From the NCBI RefSeq assembly GCF_009857915.1, contig NZ_WWCM01000001.1:434001-498000 (forward strand): a stretch of DNA of 64,000 bases. Reading direction: 5' to 3'. Position 1 is the stretch's first letter, and each line of letters starts with the position of its first letter. The DNA is from Duganella qianjiadongensis. GTDB taxonomy: Bacteria; Pseudomonadota; Gammaproteobacteria; Burkholderiales; Burkholderiaceae_D. Positions 35,421 through 44,775 of the stretch are shown here, in pieces. The notes beneath the pieces were generated by a model. It saw nothing but the letters and a program-made list of their open reading frames with translations, had not been told where the DNA came from and did not search any database. The position numbers and the translations under genes are program-made.

Positions 35421-38024
35421 TCACTCCTGTTCCAGAGCTGCCAGCAATTTTGCCGCAGCTTCAAATTGATAATGCTCCATGTAGTCGGCCAGCCGGCTCA
35501 TTTGCACCGGCGATAGCAAAGTCGCCAGCGCGGGCCGCACCCGCTCGAAATAATCGCCGCTCTCGCCGCTGAACTCGGCCAGCAGCTGGCGCAAGCCTGC
35601 TACTGCCTGCTGCGCATCAACGGCATCCGCGGCCGCGGCCACTGGATCGCGCGGCGGCACCGGCGGTATGACCTTGATCGACATCCCCAGCCAGCGCGAC
35701 AGCACGGCATACAAGCGCTGCGGGTCGATAGGCTTGGTGATGTAGTCCTGCATGCCCTCCTCGATGCAGCGCGCCTGCATGCCTGCCAGCGCGCGCGAGG
35801 TAACGGCTATCAGCGGCAGTTCGTCGTAGCGCTTATCCTGCCGCAGCAGACGGGTGGCCTCATGACCATCCATCACCGGCATGGCCAGATCCATCAGCAC
35901 CAGATCATAGCCCTGCGGCCCAACCTCCTTCAGCCGGTCCAGTGCTTCCTGCCCGTTGCCCACGGTATCTACCTGTAGCCCCTGCAGTACCAGCAGTTCG
36001 CGCGTCACATACTGGTTGACCGGGCTATCTTCGGCCAGCAGCACCCGCGCACTACGCCGCTGCGTCGCCTGCAGCGGCAGATCGGCCACAGCCCCCTGAT
36101 GCAGCACGGCCTGCACCGACAAAGCGGCGGCATCCGAGCGCGCCAGTTGCAGATCGAAATAGAAGGTCGAACCGAAGCCGGGCCGGCTTTCGACCTCGAT
36201 ATTCCCGCCCATCAGACGTACCAGTTGCTGCGAGATCGACAGACCCAGCCCAGTACCGCCGTAATTGCGCGTGGTCGAACCATTGGCCTGACTGAAGGCG
36301 CGGAACAACCGGCCTTTCTGCTGCGCCGTCATGCCGATACCGGTATCGCGCACCGAGAAGCGCAGCCGCACCATGCCATCCGGCGCATCTCCAGGCGCCA
36401 GCTGGCAGCGCAGTTCCAGTTCGCCCTTTTCGGTGAACTTCACCGCATTATTGGCCAGATTGATCAGCACCTGTCCCAGCCGCAGCGGATCGCCCACCAG
36501 ATAGCGCGGCACATCCTCGCCGGTGGTGACCAGATAGCGCAGATGCTTGTCGCTGGCCCGCTGGGTGGTGACGCTGGACACATTGGTCAGCACATCGTCC
36601 AGCAGGAAAGGAATCTGTTCCACTTCCAGCCGCCCTGCCTCGATCTTGGAGAAGTCCAGTATGTCATTGATGATGCCCAGCAGCGACAACGCTGCACGGT
36701 GGATCTTGGTGATATAGTCGTGCTGCTTGGGCGTCATTTCCGTGCGCAGCGCCAGATAGGCCATGCCGATCACCGCGCTCATGGGCGTGCGGATTTCGTG
36801 GCTCATATTGGCAAGAAACTCGGACTTGGCGATATTCGCCGCCTCCGCCATCACATTCGCATTCAGCAGTTTCTGTTCCCGCTCGCGCCGGTCGCTGATA
36901 TCGCGGATGAAGGCGCAGAACTCGTAGCTATGCTGCCCTTCCGATTTCACCTTGGTGATCGCCAGTTCGATGGGGAACTCTTCGCCGCTGCGGCGCAGCG
37001 CCACCACTTCGATGCGCGCATCGAGCACGCGCGTCACATCGTTTCCGGCCGCAAGGCGCTGCAGTCCGCGCCGGTGCTCGTAGCGGAAACGCTGCGGAAT
37101 AATGGTCTGGTCCAGCGACATGCCCATCACTTCATCGCGGCTCCAGCCGAAAGTGCGTTCAGCCTGGGTATTCCAGCCGACGATGCTGCCGTTCAGGTCC
37201 ATGCGCACTACGGCATCGAGTGCCGTATCGACGATGGTCTGCAGCTTGGCCTGACTGTCGCCCAGACGCTGCATGGATTCCGTCAGCTCGTGAGTGCGGG
37301 TGGCAATGCGCTCTTCCAGCGCGCTATTCAGGTCGCGCAGTTCGCGTTCGGCGTCGCGCACGCGCGTCAGCGCATCGCGGAAGCGCAGCACCGCGCCGGA
37401 TAGCCGCCCCACCTGATCTTCGCGGTCTATGCCGGACAGCTTGATATCGATTTCGCCGCGCGTCAGTTTTTCCAGACTGGTCTGGATATCGGCAAATGGC
37501 CGCGCCGCGCGCCGCCCTACCACGAAGATCGATCCCACGATGGCCAGCGCCAGCAGCAGGTTGGCTGCCACGGTATTGAAAATCTGCCGGCGCAGATCGC
37601 GGTCTATCTGCTCGCGCGAGAACGCCAGATCGATGGAACCCACCGCATAGCTGCGGCGCGCGTCGCTAAAGCTGATGTCGCGATGCACCTTGATAGCAGC
37701 TACCGGCGTATCGGTAGGCGATACATAGCTGGCCACTTCCGTGCCATTGGGCGCCAGTACGCGCAGCACCAGCACTTCCGGCGTAGCGCCCGAAGCATCG
37801 ACCACGCTGTTGATGGCCGCGCTATTGATATCGAACAGGGGCCGCGCCAGTGCCTGCGACAGCACGGCAGCCAGCCGCTCGGCCCGTTCCTGCAGATTCT
37901 GTTCCGCTTCGGCGCTCAGCGAGCGCATGATGTAGGTCGTGTAGACCGCCGTGGACAGCGCCACAGCGAGAAAAATCCCGCAGCCCAGACGCAGCAGGAT
38001 ATTGCGCCGCCATAGGCGCAGCAA
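35421..38024 (-). CDS. Hybrid sensor histidine kinase (HAMP-PAS-HisKA-HATPase-REC)
   Basis: This kinase of about 867 residues has a first membrane helix (about 10-32), a periplasmic loop, a second helix (about 152-172), HAMP, coiled coil, PAS (about 258-385), HisKA with FLANMSHEIRTPM, HATPase (NNAVKF, DTGIGM, GGTGLGL) and a receiver (LVLMDLAMPVMDG). The coordinates use TTG 38024, the first common start, which has no Shine-Dalgarno. An in-frame ATT at 38066 has AAGGAG six bases before it and overlaps the upstream stop as ATTGA, so the true start may be there. It is operonic with a binding protein upstream and a receiver downstream. Confidence 0.85.
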   Translation of the reverse strand: MLRLWRRNILLRLGCGIFLAVALSTAVYTTYIMRSLSAEAEQNLQERAERLAAVLSQALARPLFDINSAAINSVVDASGATPEVLVLRVLAPNGTEVASYVSPTDTPVAAIKVHRDISFSDARRSYAVGSIDLAFSREQIDRDLRRQIFNTVAANLLLALAIVGSIFVVGRRAARPFADIQTSLEKLTRGEIDIKLSGIDREDQVGRLSGAVLRFRDALTRVRDAERELRDLNSALEERIATRTHELTESMQRLGDSQAKLQTIVDTALDAVVRMDLNGSIVGWNTQAERTFGWSRDEVMGMSLDQTIIPQRFRYEHRRGLQRLAAGNDVTRVLDARIEVVALRRSGEEFPIELAITKVKSEGQHSYEFCAFIRDISDRREREQKLLNANVMAEAANIAKSEFLANMSHEIRTPMSAVIGMAYLALRTEMTPKQHDYITKIHRAALSLLGIINDILDFSKIEAGRLEVEQIPFLLDDVLTNVSSVTTQRASDKHLRYLVTTGEDVPRYLVGDPLRLGQVLINLANNAVKFTEKGELELRCQLAPGDAPDGMVRLRFSVRDTGIGMTAQQKGRLFRAFSQANGSTTRNYGGTGLGLSISQQLVRLMGGNIEVESRPGFGSTFYFDLQLARSDAAALSVQAVLHQGAVADLPLQATQRRSARVLLAEDSPVNQYVTRELLVLQGLQVDTVGNGQEALDRLKEVGPQGYDLVLMDLAMPVMDGHEATRLLRQDKRYDELPLIAVTSRALAGMQARCIEEGMQDYITKPIDPQRLYAVLSRWLGMSIKVIPPVPPRDPVAAAADAVDAQQAVAGLRQLLAEFSGESGDYFERVRPALATLLSPVQMSRLADYMEHYQFEAAAKLLAALEQE

Positions 38025-38061
38025 CCGCGCCAGCAGGCTGCTGTTCGCGGCGTTCAGCGCA

Positions 38062-38844
38062 TCAATGGCGGGCTCCTTCAGCCTGCTCCAGCTTGCGATA
38101 GGCGGGGCTATTACGCACTTCCTCTATGCTGCGCCAGATACGCTCGGCCAGTTGCGGATCGGCCGCTACCATCCCGTGCGAGAGAATCAGAAAATACGGC
38201 TTTTCGATGATGGGTATGGGCAGCTGCTCCAGCTGCGCGGCCAGCGGCCCGTGCATCAGGCTATAGGCGTCGCTGCCGCCCAAGGCAGCCGCTGCCACCC
38301 GCCCGGCAATCAGCTTGCGCGCCAGTTCGTCGGCACGCTGGCTGCCTTCGTCCACTTCCACGTTCAGGCCACGCAGCACATCGCCCACCGAATAACCGAG
38401 CTGGAAGCCCACCGCACCATCGAGATTGCGGAAGTTCTTGCCATCCCATTCCACCTTGCTGCCCTTGCGCCGCAATACCATATAGCTATCGATATGCATA
38501 CGCTTGCTGGCATCGACTACCTGCCCGCCCGGGTATTCGCCCAGTTCGCGCCGGTCCGGCTTGTAGCTGACGGCAAACGCGCCGTCCACGGCGTTGGCCT
38601 TGAGCTGGGCCAGACAGCGCTTCCACGGAATGCCCTGGTATTCGAAGCGCAGATGGAGCCGCTGTTCGACCATATTGAGCAGCGCGAAATTGAGTCCGGC
38701 GCCGGACTCGGTGCGCCACGGCAGCACATTGGTCTGCTCGAAGCACAGACGCAAAGGCTCGCGCCGCTCCGCCGCCATGGCTGGCAGCAGCAACTGCGCC
38801 ATCAACAAGCCAATGGCAACGCTCCGCAGGCCTGTGCCGTTCAT
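38062..38844 (-). CDS. Periplasmic binding protein of a sensor operon
   Basis: This 260-residue protein has a signal peptide (MNGTGLRSVAIGLLMAQLLL, cleavage near AMA) and an SBP_bac_3-like fold starting EPLRLCFEQTNVLPW. It is encoded directly upstream of the hybrid kinase on the same strand, with overlapping or near-overlapping coding ends. No ABC transporter is near, so it probably presents a ligand to the kinase's periplasmic loop (inference). The gene at 29323-30114 is a paralogue. Confidence 0.8.
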   Translation of the reverse strand: MNGTGLRSVAIGLLMAQLLLPAMAAERREPLRLCFEQTNVLPWRTESGAGLNFALLNMVEQRLHLRFEYQGIPWKRCLAQLKANAVDGAFAVSYKPDRRELGEYPGGQVVDASKRMHIDSYMVLRRKGSKVEWDGKNFRNLDGAVGFQLGYSVGDVLRGLNVEVDEGSQRADELARKLIAGRVAAAALGGSDAYSLMHGPLAAQLEQLPIPIIEKPYFLILSHGMVAADPQLAERIWRSIEEVRNSPAYRKLEQAEGARH

Positions 38845-38857
38845 CTTCGTCTCCGCC

Positions 38858-40312
38858 TCAAGTGGTACTGCGCAAGCTGAAGTCTACTCCAACTTCGTCC
38901 CACTGCTCCTGTTCCTTCTCCAGCCAGTATGACAGGGTAGGATGTTCGCTGATCCAGCTACGGCGCAATTCCAGTTCGATCCGGCTCTTGACGCGCAATC
39001 TGATCAGGCTGAAATCGATGTCCATGCGCGAGTGCATGAACAGCACGGCCAGCCGCAAGGCCACCACCGCCTTGACAAAGTCCGGCTCGCCCAGCGCCTC
39101 GGCCACCTTGCGCAGATTCCCCTTGTGCGCCGCGATCAGGCGCGCCATGGTCTTCTGCTCGCGCGCGGTAAAGCCCGGCAGATCGGCATTCTCTATCATG
39201 TAGGCCGCATGTTTGTGATAGCCCGTATGCGATACCACCATGCCCATTTCATGCAGCAGCGCGCTCCAGTACAGGTGGCGCGTGTACTGGTCGCTGGCCG
39301 GCTTGGTCTGGGCATACAGCGCCAGCGCATCGTCGGCCACGCGGTTGGCGCGCTTTTCGTCGCAATGGAAGCGCTGCACGCAATCGAGCACCGTCTGTTC
39401 GCGCCGATCGCGCTTGATGGAACGCAGATGCAGATCCCACATCACGCCCATGCGCAGGCCCGCTTCGATCGGCTGCACCACAGGGATTTCCAGTTCGCGC
39501 ACCAGCCCGATCAGGATGGCCAGCCCGCCGATGATGGTACCGGCGCGCTCCGGCCGCAGGCCCGCCATATCGATCTTGCTGACGTGACCGCATTCGATAA
39601 AACGTTGTTTCAGCGCACTCAGGGTGGCGCCATTGACTTCCTTGCCGATGCCGTTCTTGATGATGATGTCGGCAATCGTGCGCGCCGTGCCCGACGAACC
39701 GTAGCACTGCTTCCAGAATTGCGGGTGATAGGGCGGCGCGGCATCCTCGAAATGGCTGCGCGCCGACAGGATGGCCGCTTCGAACGAAGCCGCATCGACC
39801 CGGCCGCCGATAAAGAACGACAGGCTCTGTTTCACCGTGCCGACACTGAACGACTCGACCTTTTCGATTTCCTGCCCGCGTCCCAGTATCAGCTCGGTGG
39901 AACCGCCGCCGATATCGATCACCAGCCGGCGCTCGCCCGGCGTGGCCAGCGCGTTGGCCACGCCCATATAGATCAGGCGCCCCTCTTCCTCGCCGGAGAT
40001 AATCTCGATGGGATAGCCTATGGCCAGCTCGGCCTGCGGCAGAAACACCGCGCTATTGCGCGCCACCCGCATGGCCGAAGTGGCCACCACGCGCACGGCG
40101 TCGAGCTTGTAGGCGGCCAGCACAGTACGGAAATTTTTCAGGCAGTTGAGCGCGGTCTGCATGGCAGCCGGCGTCAGGTTGCCCTGTTCGTCCAGGCCGG
40201 CGGCCAGACGGATAGGCTCGCGCACGCTTTTCAGCACGCGTATGGCCTCGCCATCATGCTTGCCGATGTGGAGACGGAAGCTATTCGAACCCAGATCTAC
40301 AGCTGCATACAT
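38858..40312 (-). CDS. ppx: Exopolyphosphatase (Ppx/GppA family)
   Basis: This 484-residue enzyme removes terminal phosphates from polyphosphate or from pppGpp. The sugar-kinase/HSP70-like fold shows phosphate loop 1 (AAVDLGSNSFRLHIG), the catalytic glutamate region ISGEEEGRLIYMGV and loop 2 (LVIDIGGGSTELILG). The C-terminal half (from about 310) is the HD-like domain with HLYWSALLHEMGM. The partner ppk is not beside it. It is single-gene, 13 bases upstream of the binding-protein gene on the same strand, so read-through is possible. Confidence 0.92.
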   Translation of the reverse strand: MYAAVDLGSNSFRLHIGKHDGEAIRVLKSVREPIRLAAGLDEQGNLTPAAMQTALNCLKNFRTVLAAYKLDAVRVVATSAMRVARNSAVFLPQAELAIGYPIEIISGEEEGRLIYMGVANALATPGERRLVIDIGGGSTELILGRGQEIEKVESFSVGTVKQSLSFFIGGRVDAASFEAAILSARSHFEDAAPPYHPQFWKQCYGSSGTARTIADIIIKNGIGKEVNGATLSALKQRFIECGHVSKIDMAGLRPERAGTIIGGLAILIGLVRELEIPVVQPIEAGLRMGVMWDLHLRSIKRDRREQTVLDCVQRFHCDEKRANRVADDALALYAQTKPASDQYTRHLYWSALLHEMGMVVSHTGYHKHAAYMIENADLPGFTAREQKTMARLIAAHKGNLRKVAEALGEPDFVKAVVALRLAVLFMHSRMDIDFSLIRLRVKSRIELELRRSWISEHPTLSYWLEKEQEQWDEVGVDFSLRSTT

Positions 40313-40447
40313 ATTTGGAAGTCTCTCCCGGAACTGGGTATCAGATTTATGCCAGATTAGGCTGAAATCAAACTAAACGATTTACATGATTATAGATCAC
40401 GATAAGCGCAGTTTGTGACGGCTTAATGACAGCTTGATATTGGAATT

Positions 40448-41623
40448 TCAGACTTCCGGTGCGTTTTCCGCCTGTGCGGCGGCCACCACGCGGTTACGCC
40501 CTTCCCGCTTGGCTTGCTGGAGCGCCTCGTCGGCGCGTTTGAACAGGCTCACGGCCGCATCATCGGGCCGGATGGTAGTGACGCCCAGACTGGCCGTCAT
40601 ATTGATCACCGCCTTGCCGGCCTTGACCGGCAGCGCGGCAATCGCCAGCCGGATACGCTCGGCCACCATGCAGGCATCTTCCTGCCCCGTACGCGGCAGC
40701 TGGATGGCAAATTCGGCGCCGCCCATGCGGCCCATCAGATCGCTGTCGCGCAACTGCTTCTGGCACACTTCCACCAGTGCCTTGAGCACCAGATCGCCCA
40801 CCGGGTGGCCATAGTGTTCATTGATGCGTTTGAAATCATCGAACTTGAGCAGGATCAGCGAGGTCGGCTGACCGGGCCGCCGTGCCAGCGCTATCCACGG
40901 CGCCAGCGCCTGATAGAAACCGCGCCGGTTCGGCACATCGGTCAGCGCATCGGCCACCTGCAGGCGCGCCAGCTCGCTCTCCTGCTGCTCGCGGCTCAGC
41001 AGCAGATAGCCGAACACATTGCCGAAAGTGAGCAGATACAGCGCCACGATGCCGGCCGCCTGTATCAGCGCAGGGCTCAGCCATTCGGCGCCGTCGGGCA
41101 GCAGCGCGGCCAGCACGCCGCGCAGCAGCACTACCAGCGTCAGGCTGAGCGTGGACAGCACCAGATAGCGCCGCAGCAGCGTGCCGCGGCGCCAGCCGCG
41201 CCCCAGTGCGCCGGCGCTGGCCAGCGCGAAGAAACCGGCCACCAGTGCGGCGATGCCGATGCGGTCGCCGGCCGGCATATCGAGCAGCCATGCGCCCGTA
41301 AACAGGCCGATCGAAACGCCTAGTGCCGGCAGCAGATAGCGCCGCCACACGCGCCGTCCGGCCAGCTCCCACCACGCCGAAGCGTCGAAGGCAAAGCCGC
41401 TGAACAGCACTGCATAGGCAAACGGAATAGTGAGGAAATCGGGCAGCGCGCCACGCAGATACAGCAGGCCCCAGGCTACGGCCTGCAGCTGGCGCGCGAT
41501 GCGCCAGCTGCGCAGGCTGGCCGAAGGGCTACTGCGGCCTTCCTGCTGCTGATAAAAGAACAGCGCCGCGCACAGGCTGAAATTGCCCAGCGCTAGCGCC
41601 AGCACCAGAGTCTTGATATCCAT
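40448..41623 (-). CDS. Membrane GGDEF protein with degenerate active site
   Basis: This 391-residue protein has about six membrane helices (residues 5-205) and a GGDEF domain (about 222-380). The fold marks are present (DALTDVPNRRGF, NEHYGH), but the first metal-binding Asp is replaced by Lys260 (LLKFDDFKRIN) and the signature reads GGAEF (Ala303) instead of GGD/EEF. The inhibitory c-di-GMP site R-x-x-D (Arg292, Asp295) is kept. It is therefore probably not a diguanylate cyclase but a c-di-GMP or GTP-binding receptor (inference). It is monocistronic; ATG 41623 begins the first helix. Confidence 0.88.
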   Translation of the reverse strand: MDIKTLVLALALGNFSLCAALFFYQQQEGRSSPSASLRSWRIARQLQAVAWGLLYLRGALPDFLTIPFAYAVLFSGFAFDASAWWELAGRRVWRRYLLPALGVSIGLFTGAWLLDMPAGDRIGIAALVAGFFALASAGALGRGWRRGTLLRRYLVLSTLSLTLVVLLRGVLAALLPDGAEWLSPALIQAAGIVALYLLTFGNVFGYLLLSREQQESELARLQVADALTDVPNRRGFYQALAPWIALARRPGQPTSLILLKFDDFKRINEHYGHPVGDLVLKALVEVCQKQLRDSDLMGRMGGAEFAIQLPRTGQEDACMVAERIRLAIAALPVKAGKAVINMTASLGVTTIRPDDAAVSLFKRADEALQQAKREGRNRVVAAAQAENAPEV

Positions 41624-41645
41624 GAACTACTGGTCGAAAAGCAGA

Positions 41646-41927
41646 TCAGACTTCGTGTTCCACGTTCTGGGTGCCGTCACCCACTTTGCTGGCCCAGGCC
41701 TGGCCGAAGAAGACTTTTTCGTCTTCGGTCGGGGCATCGTGCCAGAACACGATCAGCGTGCCTTTGTGGTCATGCAGCTGACTGACTTTTTCGATAAAGG
41801 CCTGTTTGCCAGCCATGTCGGCCAGCGCTACCACATAGCCATACACGCGGGTCAGGCGCTCCAGACGATCCGGCTCGGTGAAGCTATTGGTGGCGGTCAG
41901 CGTTGGGTGATCGAGAAACATCGTCAT
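41646..41927 (-). CDS. Hypothetical protein
   Basis: I do not recognise this 93-residue soluble protein. It has no signal peptide or membrane helix, is mixed alpha/beta in look (RLTRVYGYVVALADMAGKQAF, then GTLIVFWHD) and ends in an acidic tail. GGAGAG precedes two close ATGs (41927 and 41921); the first is used. It ends 22 bases before the GGDEF gene on the same strand, so the two may be co-transcribed. Confidence 0.65.
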   Translation of the reverse strand: MTMFLDHPTLTATNSFTEPDRLERLTRVYGYVVALADMAGKQAFIEKVSQLHDHKGTLIVFWHDAPTEDEKVFFGQAWASKVGDGTQNVEHEV

Positions 41928-42059
41928 ACTCTCCAGTAGTGCCGCCCAGAGGGCTGGCTTAATCTAACGTCAATGTACATACAATTTTTCCATCTGTAAA
42001 TGCAATGTCGTCTACACTAGACGTCAAGCGACATTAATTTGTGCCGCCACGACTGTTTC

Positions 42060-42848
42060 ATGACACGGGAATTGCTCCGCTTACGCCGTCTAGCCATCTT
42101 GAGTTTGCCACCCGACCCGCCGCTGGTGCGCACCCGCGGCAATACCCGCACGCTGGAATTCGTGCCCGGCATGATACAGAGCGAGATGCGGCTATCCCAT
42201 CCCGACCAGCTGGTGCTGGCCTATCCGCGTGCCATGATGTGCTTTGTACTGTTCCAGCCCCAGCCGGCCCACATCCTCATGGTGGGACTGGGCGGCGGTT
42301 CGCTGGTCAAGTTCTGCCACCGTTACCTGCCGCACAGCCGCATCACCGTGCTGGAACTGCGCGCCGACGTGATCGCTCTGCGCCAACAGTTCGCCATTCC
42401 GCCCGACGATGCGCGCCTGCGCATCATCGAGGCCGACGCCAGCGATTATCTGAAACGCTGCGATGATCCGGCCGATGTGCTGCTGATCGACGGCTTCGAT
42501 GAACTGGGCCTGCCGCCGGCGCTGGGCAGCAGCAGCTTCTACCGCCACTGCCGCCGCATCCTGCGCCCCGGCGGCGTGCTGGTGGCGAATATCTTCAGCT
42601 ACGATCCGGCCTATCCCGATATGCGCATGCGCCTGAACGCCGCCTTCGACGGCCAGCTATGCCGCTTCCACGGCATCGCCGGCAACAACCATCTGCTGTT
42701 TGCCGTGGCGGGCCAGGCAGCCACGCCGGCACTGGGCATGCTGCGCCGCGTGCAGCGCAGCACCCTGTTTGCCTTCAGCGCGCTCAATCGCCTGCTGGCG
42801 CACTGGGTGGTACGCCGGCTCGAACGGGGCCGCCCTGTGCGGCTCTAG
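42060..42848 (+). CDS. Spermidine synthase-like methyltransferase-fold protein
   Basis: This 262-residue protein has the spermidine-synthase-type Rossmann fold: ILMVGLGGGSLVKFCHRYLP (motif I), VLELRADVIALRQQF, RLRIIEADASDYL and DVLLIDGFD. It is like the SpeE-related proteins of beta-proteobacteria, whose substrates are mostly unproven. The N-terminal beta domain is present but short (R-T-L-E-F-VPGMIQSEM). ATG 42060 is chosen over a TTG at 42039, though neither has a good Shine-Dalgarno. No speD or speA is nearby. Confidence 0.78.
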   Translation: MTRELLRLRRLAILSLPPDPPLVRTRGNTRTLEFVPGMIQSEMRLSHPDQLVLAYPRAMMCFVLFQPQPAHILMVGLGGGSLVKFCHRYLPHSRITVLELRADVIALRQQFAIPPDDARLRIIEADASDYLKRCDDPADVLLIDGFDELGLPPALGSSSFYRHCRRILRPGGVLVANIFSYDPAYPDMRMRLNAAFDGQLCRFHGIAGNNHLLFAVAGQAATPALGMLRRVQRSTLFAFSALNRLLAHWVVRRLERGRPVRL

Positions 42849-42864
42849 CAGACGCCGCACCGCG

Positions 42865-43344
42865 TTATTTTTTGCGGGCGCCGTGCACCATCTGGCGCGC
42901 CTGCTTGCGCAGCAGCGCCTGATCCCAGCGGGCGCGCTGCACCTCGGTTTCCGGCACCAGCACCGGCACTTCCACCGGCTTGCGCTGTTCGTCCACCGCC
43001 ACCATGGTGAAGTAGCAGCTGTTCGCGTGGCGCACCAGCCGCTGCTGGATGTTTTCGGTGACCACCCTGATCCCGACTTCCATCGAGGTGCGGCCCGTGT
43101 AGTTGATCGAGGCGAGGAAAGTCACCAGCTCGCCCACATGGATAGGCTGCAAGAACATCACCTGATCCACCGACAGCGTCACCACATAGCTGCCCGAATA
43201 GCGGCTGGCGCAGGCATAGGCCACGCTATCGAGAAATTTGAGGATGGTACCGCCGTGGACATTGCCAGAAAAATTGGCCATATCGGGCGTCATCAGCACC
43301 GTCATGGTGAGTTCATGGGCACTCCAGCTCATCGGTTTTTCCAT
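42865..43344 (-). CDS. Acyl-CoA thioesterase, hotdog fold (YciA-like)
   Basis: This 159-residue enzyme hydrolyses acyl-CoA thioesters. It carries the hotdog signature N-x-x-GGTILKFLDSVAYACA and the second part VDQVMFLQPIHVGELV typical of YciA/BACH-type thioesterases. ATG 43344 (MEKPMSW) is used because GGGAG lies about seven bases before it; starts at 43371 or 43398 lack one. It converges on the spermidine-synthase-like gene and is divergent from the M16 peptidases. Confidence 0.88.
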   Translation of the reverse strand: MEKPMSWSAHELTMTVLMTPDMANFSGNVHGGTILKFLDSVAYACASRYSGSYVVTLSVDQVMFLQPIHVGELVTFLASINYTGRTSMEVGIRVVTENIQQRLVRHANSCYFTMVAVDEQRKPVEVPVLVPETEVQRARWDQALLRKQARQMVHGARKK

Positions 43345-43461
43345 TCCCAGCTCCCTAGTTGTTTGCGCCATGCTAACGGCTAAACGCCGGCTCGGCAATT
43401 AGTTATCAAATACTTCAAGTTTTGGCGTATGCTTTGCGCTTCACGCTTACCGGAGTCCCGT

Positions 43462-44775
43462 ATGAAATGGAAAGTTCTGGCCGCGGCTATCACGCTAGGC
43501 CTATCGTCCGCTGCCCACGCCCTGACGGCCAGCGAAGTGCAGACCTTCACGCTGGCCAACGGCATGAAATTCATCGTGCTGGAATCGCACACCATCCCCA
43601 ATGCCAATATGTACACGTTCTGGAAAGTGGGCTCGCGCAACGAAGCGCCCGGCATCACCGGACTGTCGCACTTCTTCGAACACATGATGTTCAACGGCTC
43701 GAAAAATTTCGGCCCCAAAGCCTTCGACCGCACCATGGAAGCCAAGGGCGGCTCCAACAACGCCTACACCAGCAACGACCTGACCGTGTATCAGGACTGG
43801 TTCCCGGCCAGCTCGCTGGAAACCATCTTCACGCTGGAAAGCGACCGTATCGCCCACCTCAGCATCGATCCGAAAATGGTGGCCAGCGAACGCGGAGTAG
43901 TGCTGTCCGAACGCAGCACGGGGCTGGAAAACTCGAATATGCGCATGCTGCACGAAGAGATCAACGGCGTCGCCTTCCGTGCTCACCCCTACTCGTGGTC
44001 GGTGATCGGCAACGAATCGGACATCAAGGCGTGGACGCAGGAAGACCTGCAGCGCTATTTCCACACCTATTACGCACCGAATAATGCGGTGAGCGTGATC
44101 GTCGGCGACGTCCAGGCCGACGCCGTGAAAAAACTGGCCACCCGCTACTTCGGCGCCATTCCGGCGCGCGCCATGCCGCCCGCAGTGCGCACGGTGGAGC
44201 CGGAGCAGAAAGGCGAGCGGCGCGTGTTCGTCGCCAAGGAATCGGCCACTTCGGCCAATCTGGTCTTCGCCTACAAAATCCCGCAAGCTAATCACGCTGA
44301 TTACTACGCACTGGAAGTGCTGCAAAGCCTGCTGGCCGATGGCAAGACGTCGCGCCTTTACCGTGCGCTGGTGGAGCAGCAGCTGGCCACGCAAGTGGGT
44401 GCCAGCAGCATGGAAGGCTTCGATCCCGGCCTGATGTACATCTCAGCCGTGGCCGCCGCCAATGTCACGCCTGCCCAGCTGGAGCAGGCCCTGCTGGCCG
44501 CCCTCAACGATCTGGTACAGAACGGCGTCACGCCGGAAGAACTGCAAAAGGTGAAGAACCAGAAGCTGCTCAACTACTACCGCGCGCTGGAAACCATCAA
44601 CGGCAAGGCCCAGCAGCTGGGTAATTACGAAGTGCTGTTCGGCGACTACAAAAAACTGTTCGATGTACCGGCCGCCTACGGACGTCTGACGCCGGCCGAC
44701 ATCCAGACCGTCGCTGCACGCTATCTGAAAAAATCACAACGCACGGTCGGGGTACTGGCCGCCCGGGAGGACTAA
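43462..44775 (+). CDS. M16 family zinc peptidase, catalytic subunit
   Basis: This 437-residue exported peptidase has a signal peptide (MKWKVLAAAITLGLSSAAHA) and the inverted zinc motif H-x-x-E-H in LSHFFEHMMF, with the third ligand in the downstream ERGVVLSERS region. M16 enzymes cut peptides, often as pairs with an inactive partner. CGGAG precedes ATG 43462. The stop abuts the start of the next gene, a non-catalytic M16 homologue, so they form a two-gene unit acting in the periplasm. Confidence 0.92.
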   Translation: MKWKVLAAAITLGLSSAAHALTASEVQTFTLANGMKFIVLESHTIPNANMYTFWKVGSRNEAPGITGLSHFFEHMMFNGSKNFGPKAFDRTMEAKGGSNNAYTSNDLTVYQDWFPASSLETIFTLESDRIAHLSIDPKMVASERGVVLSERSTGLENSNMRMLHEEINGVAFRAHPYSWSVIGNESDIKAWTQEDLQRYFHTYYAPNNAVSVIVGDVQADAVKKLATRYFGAIPARAMPPAVRTVEPEQKGERRVFVAKESATSANLVFAYKIPQANHADYYALEVLQSLLADGKTSRLYRALVEQQLATQVGASSMEGFDPGLMYISAVAAANVTPAQLEQALLAALNDLVQNGVTPEELQKVKNQKLLNYYRALETINGKAQQLGNYEVLFGDYKKLFDVPAAYGRLTPADIQTVAARYLKKSQRTVGVLAARED

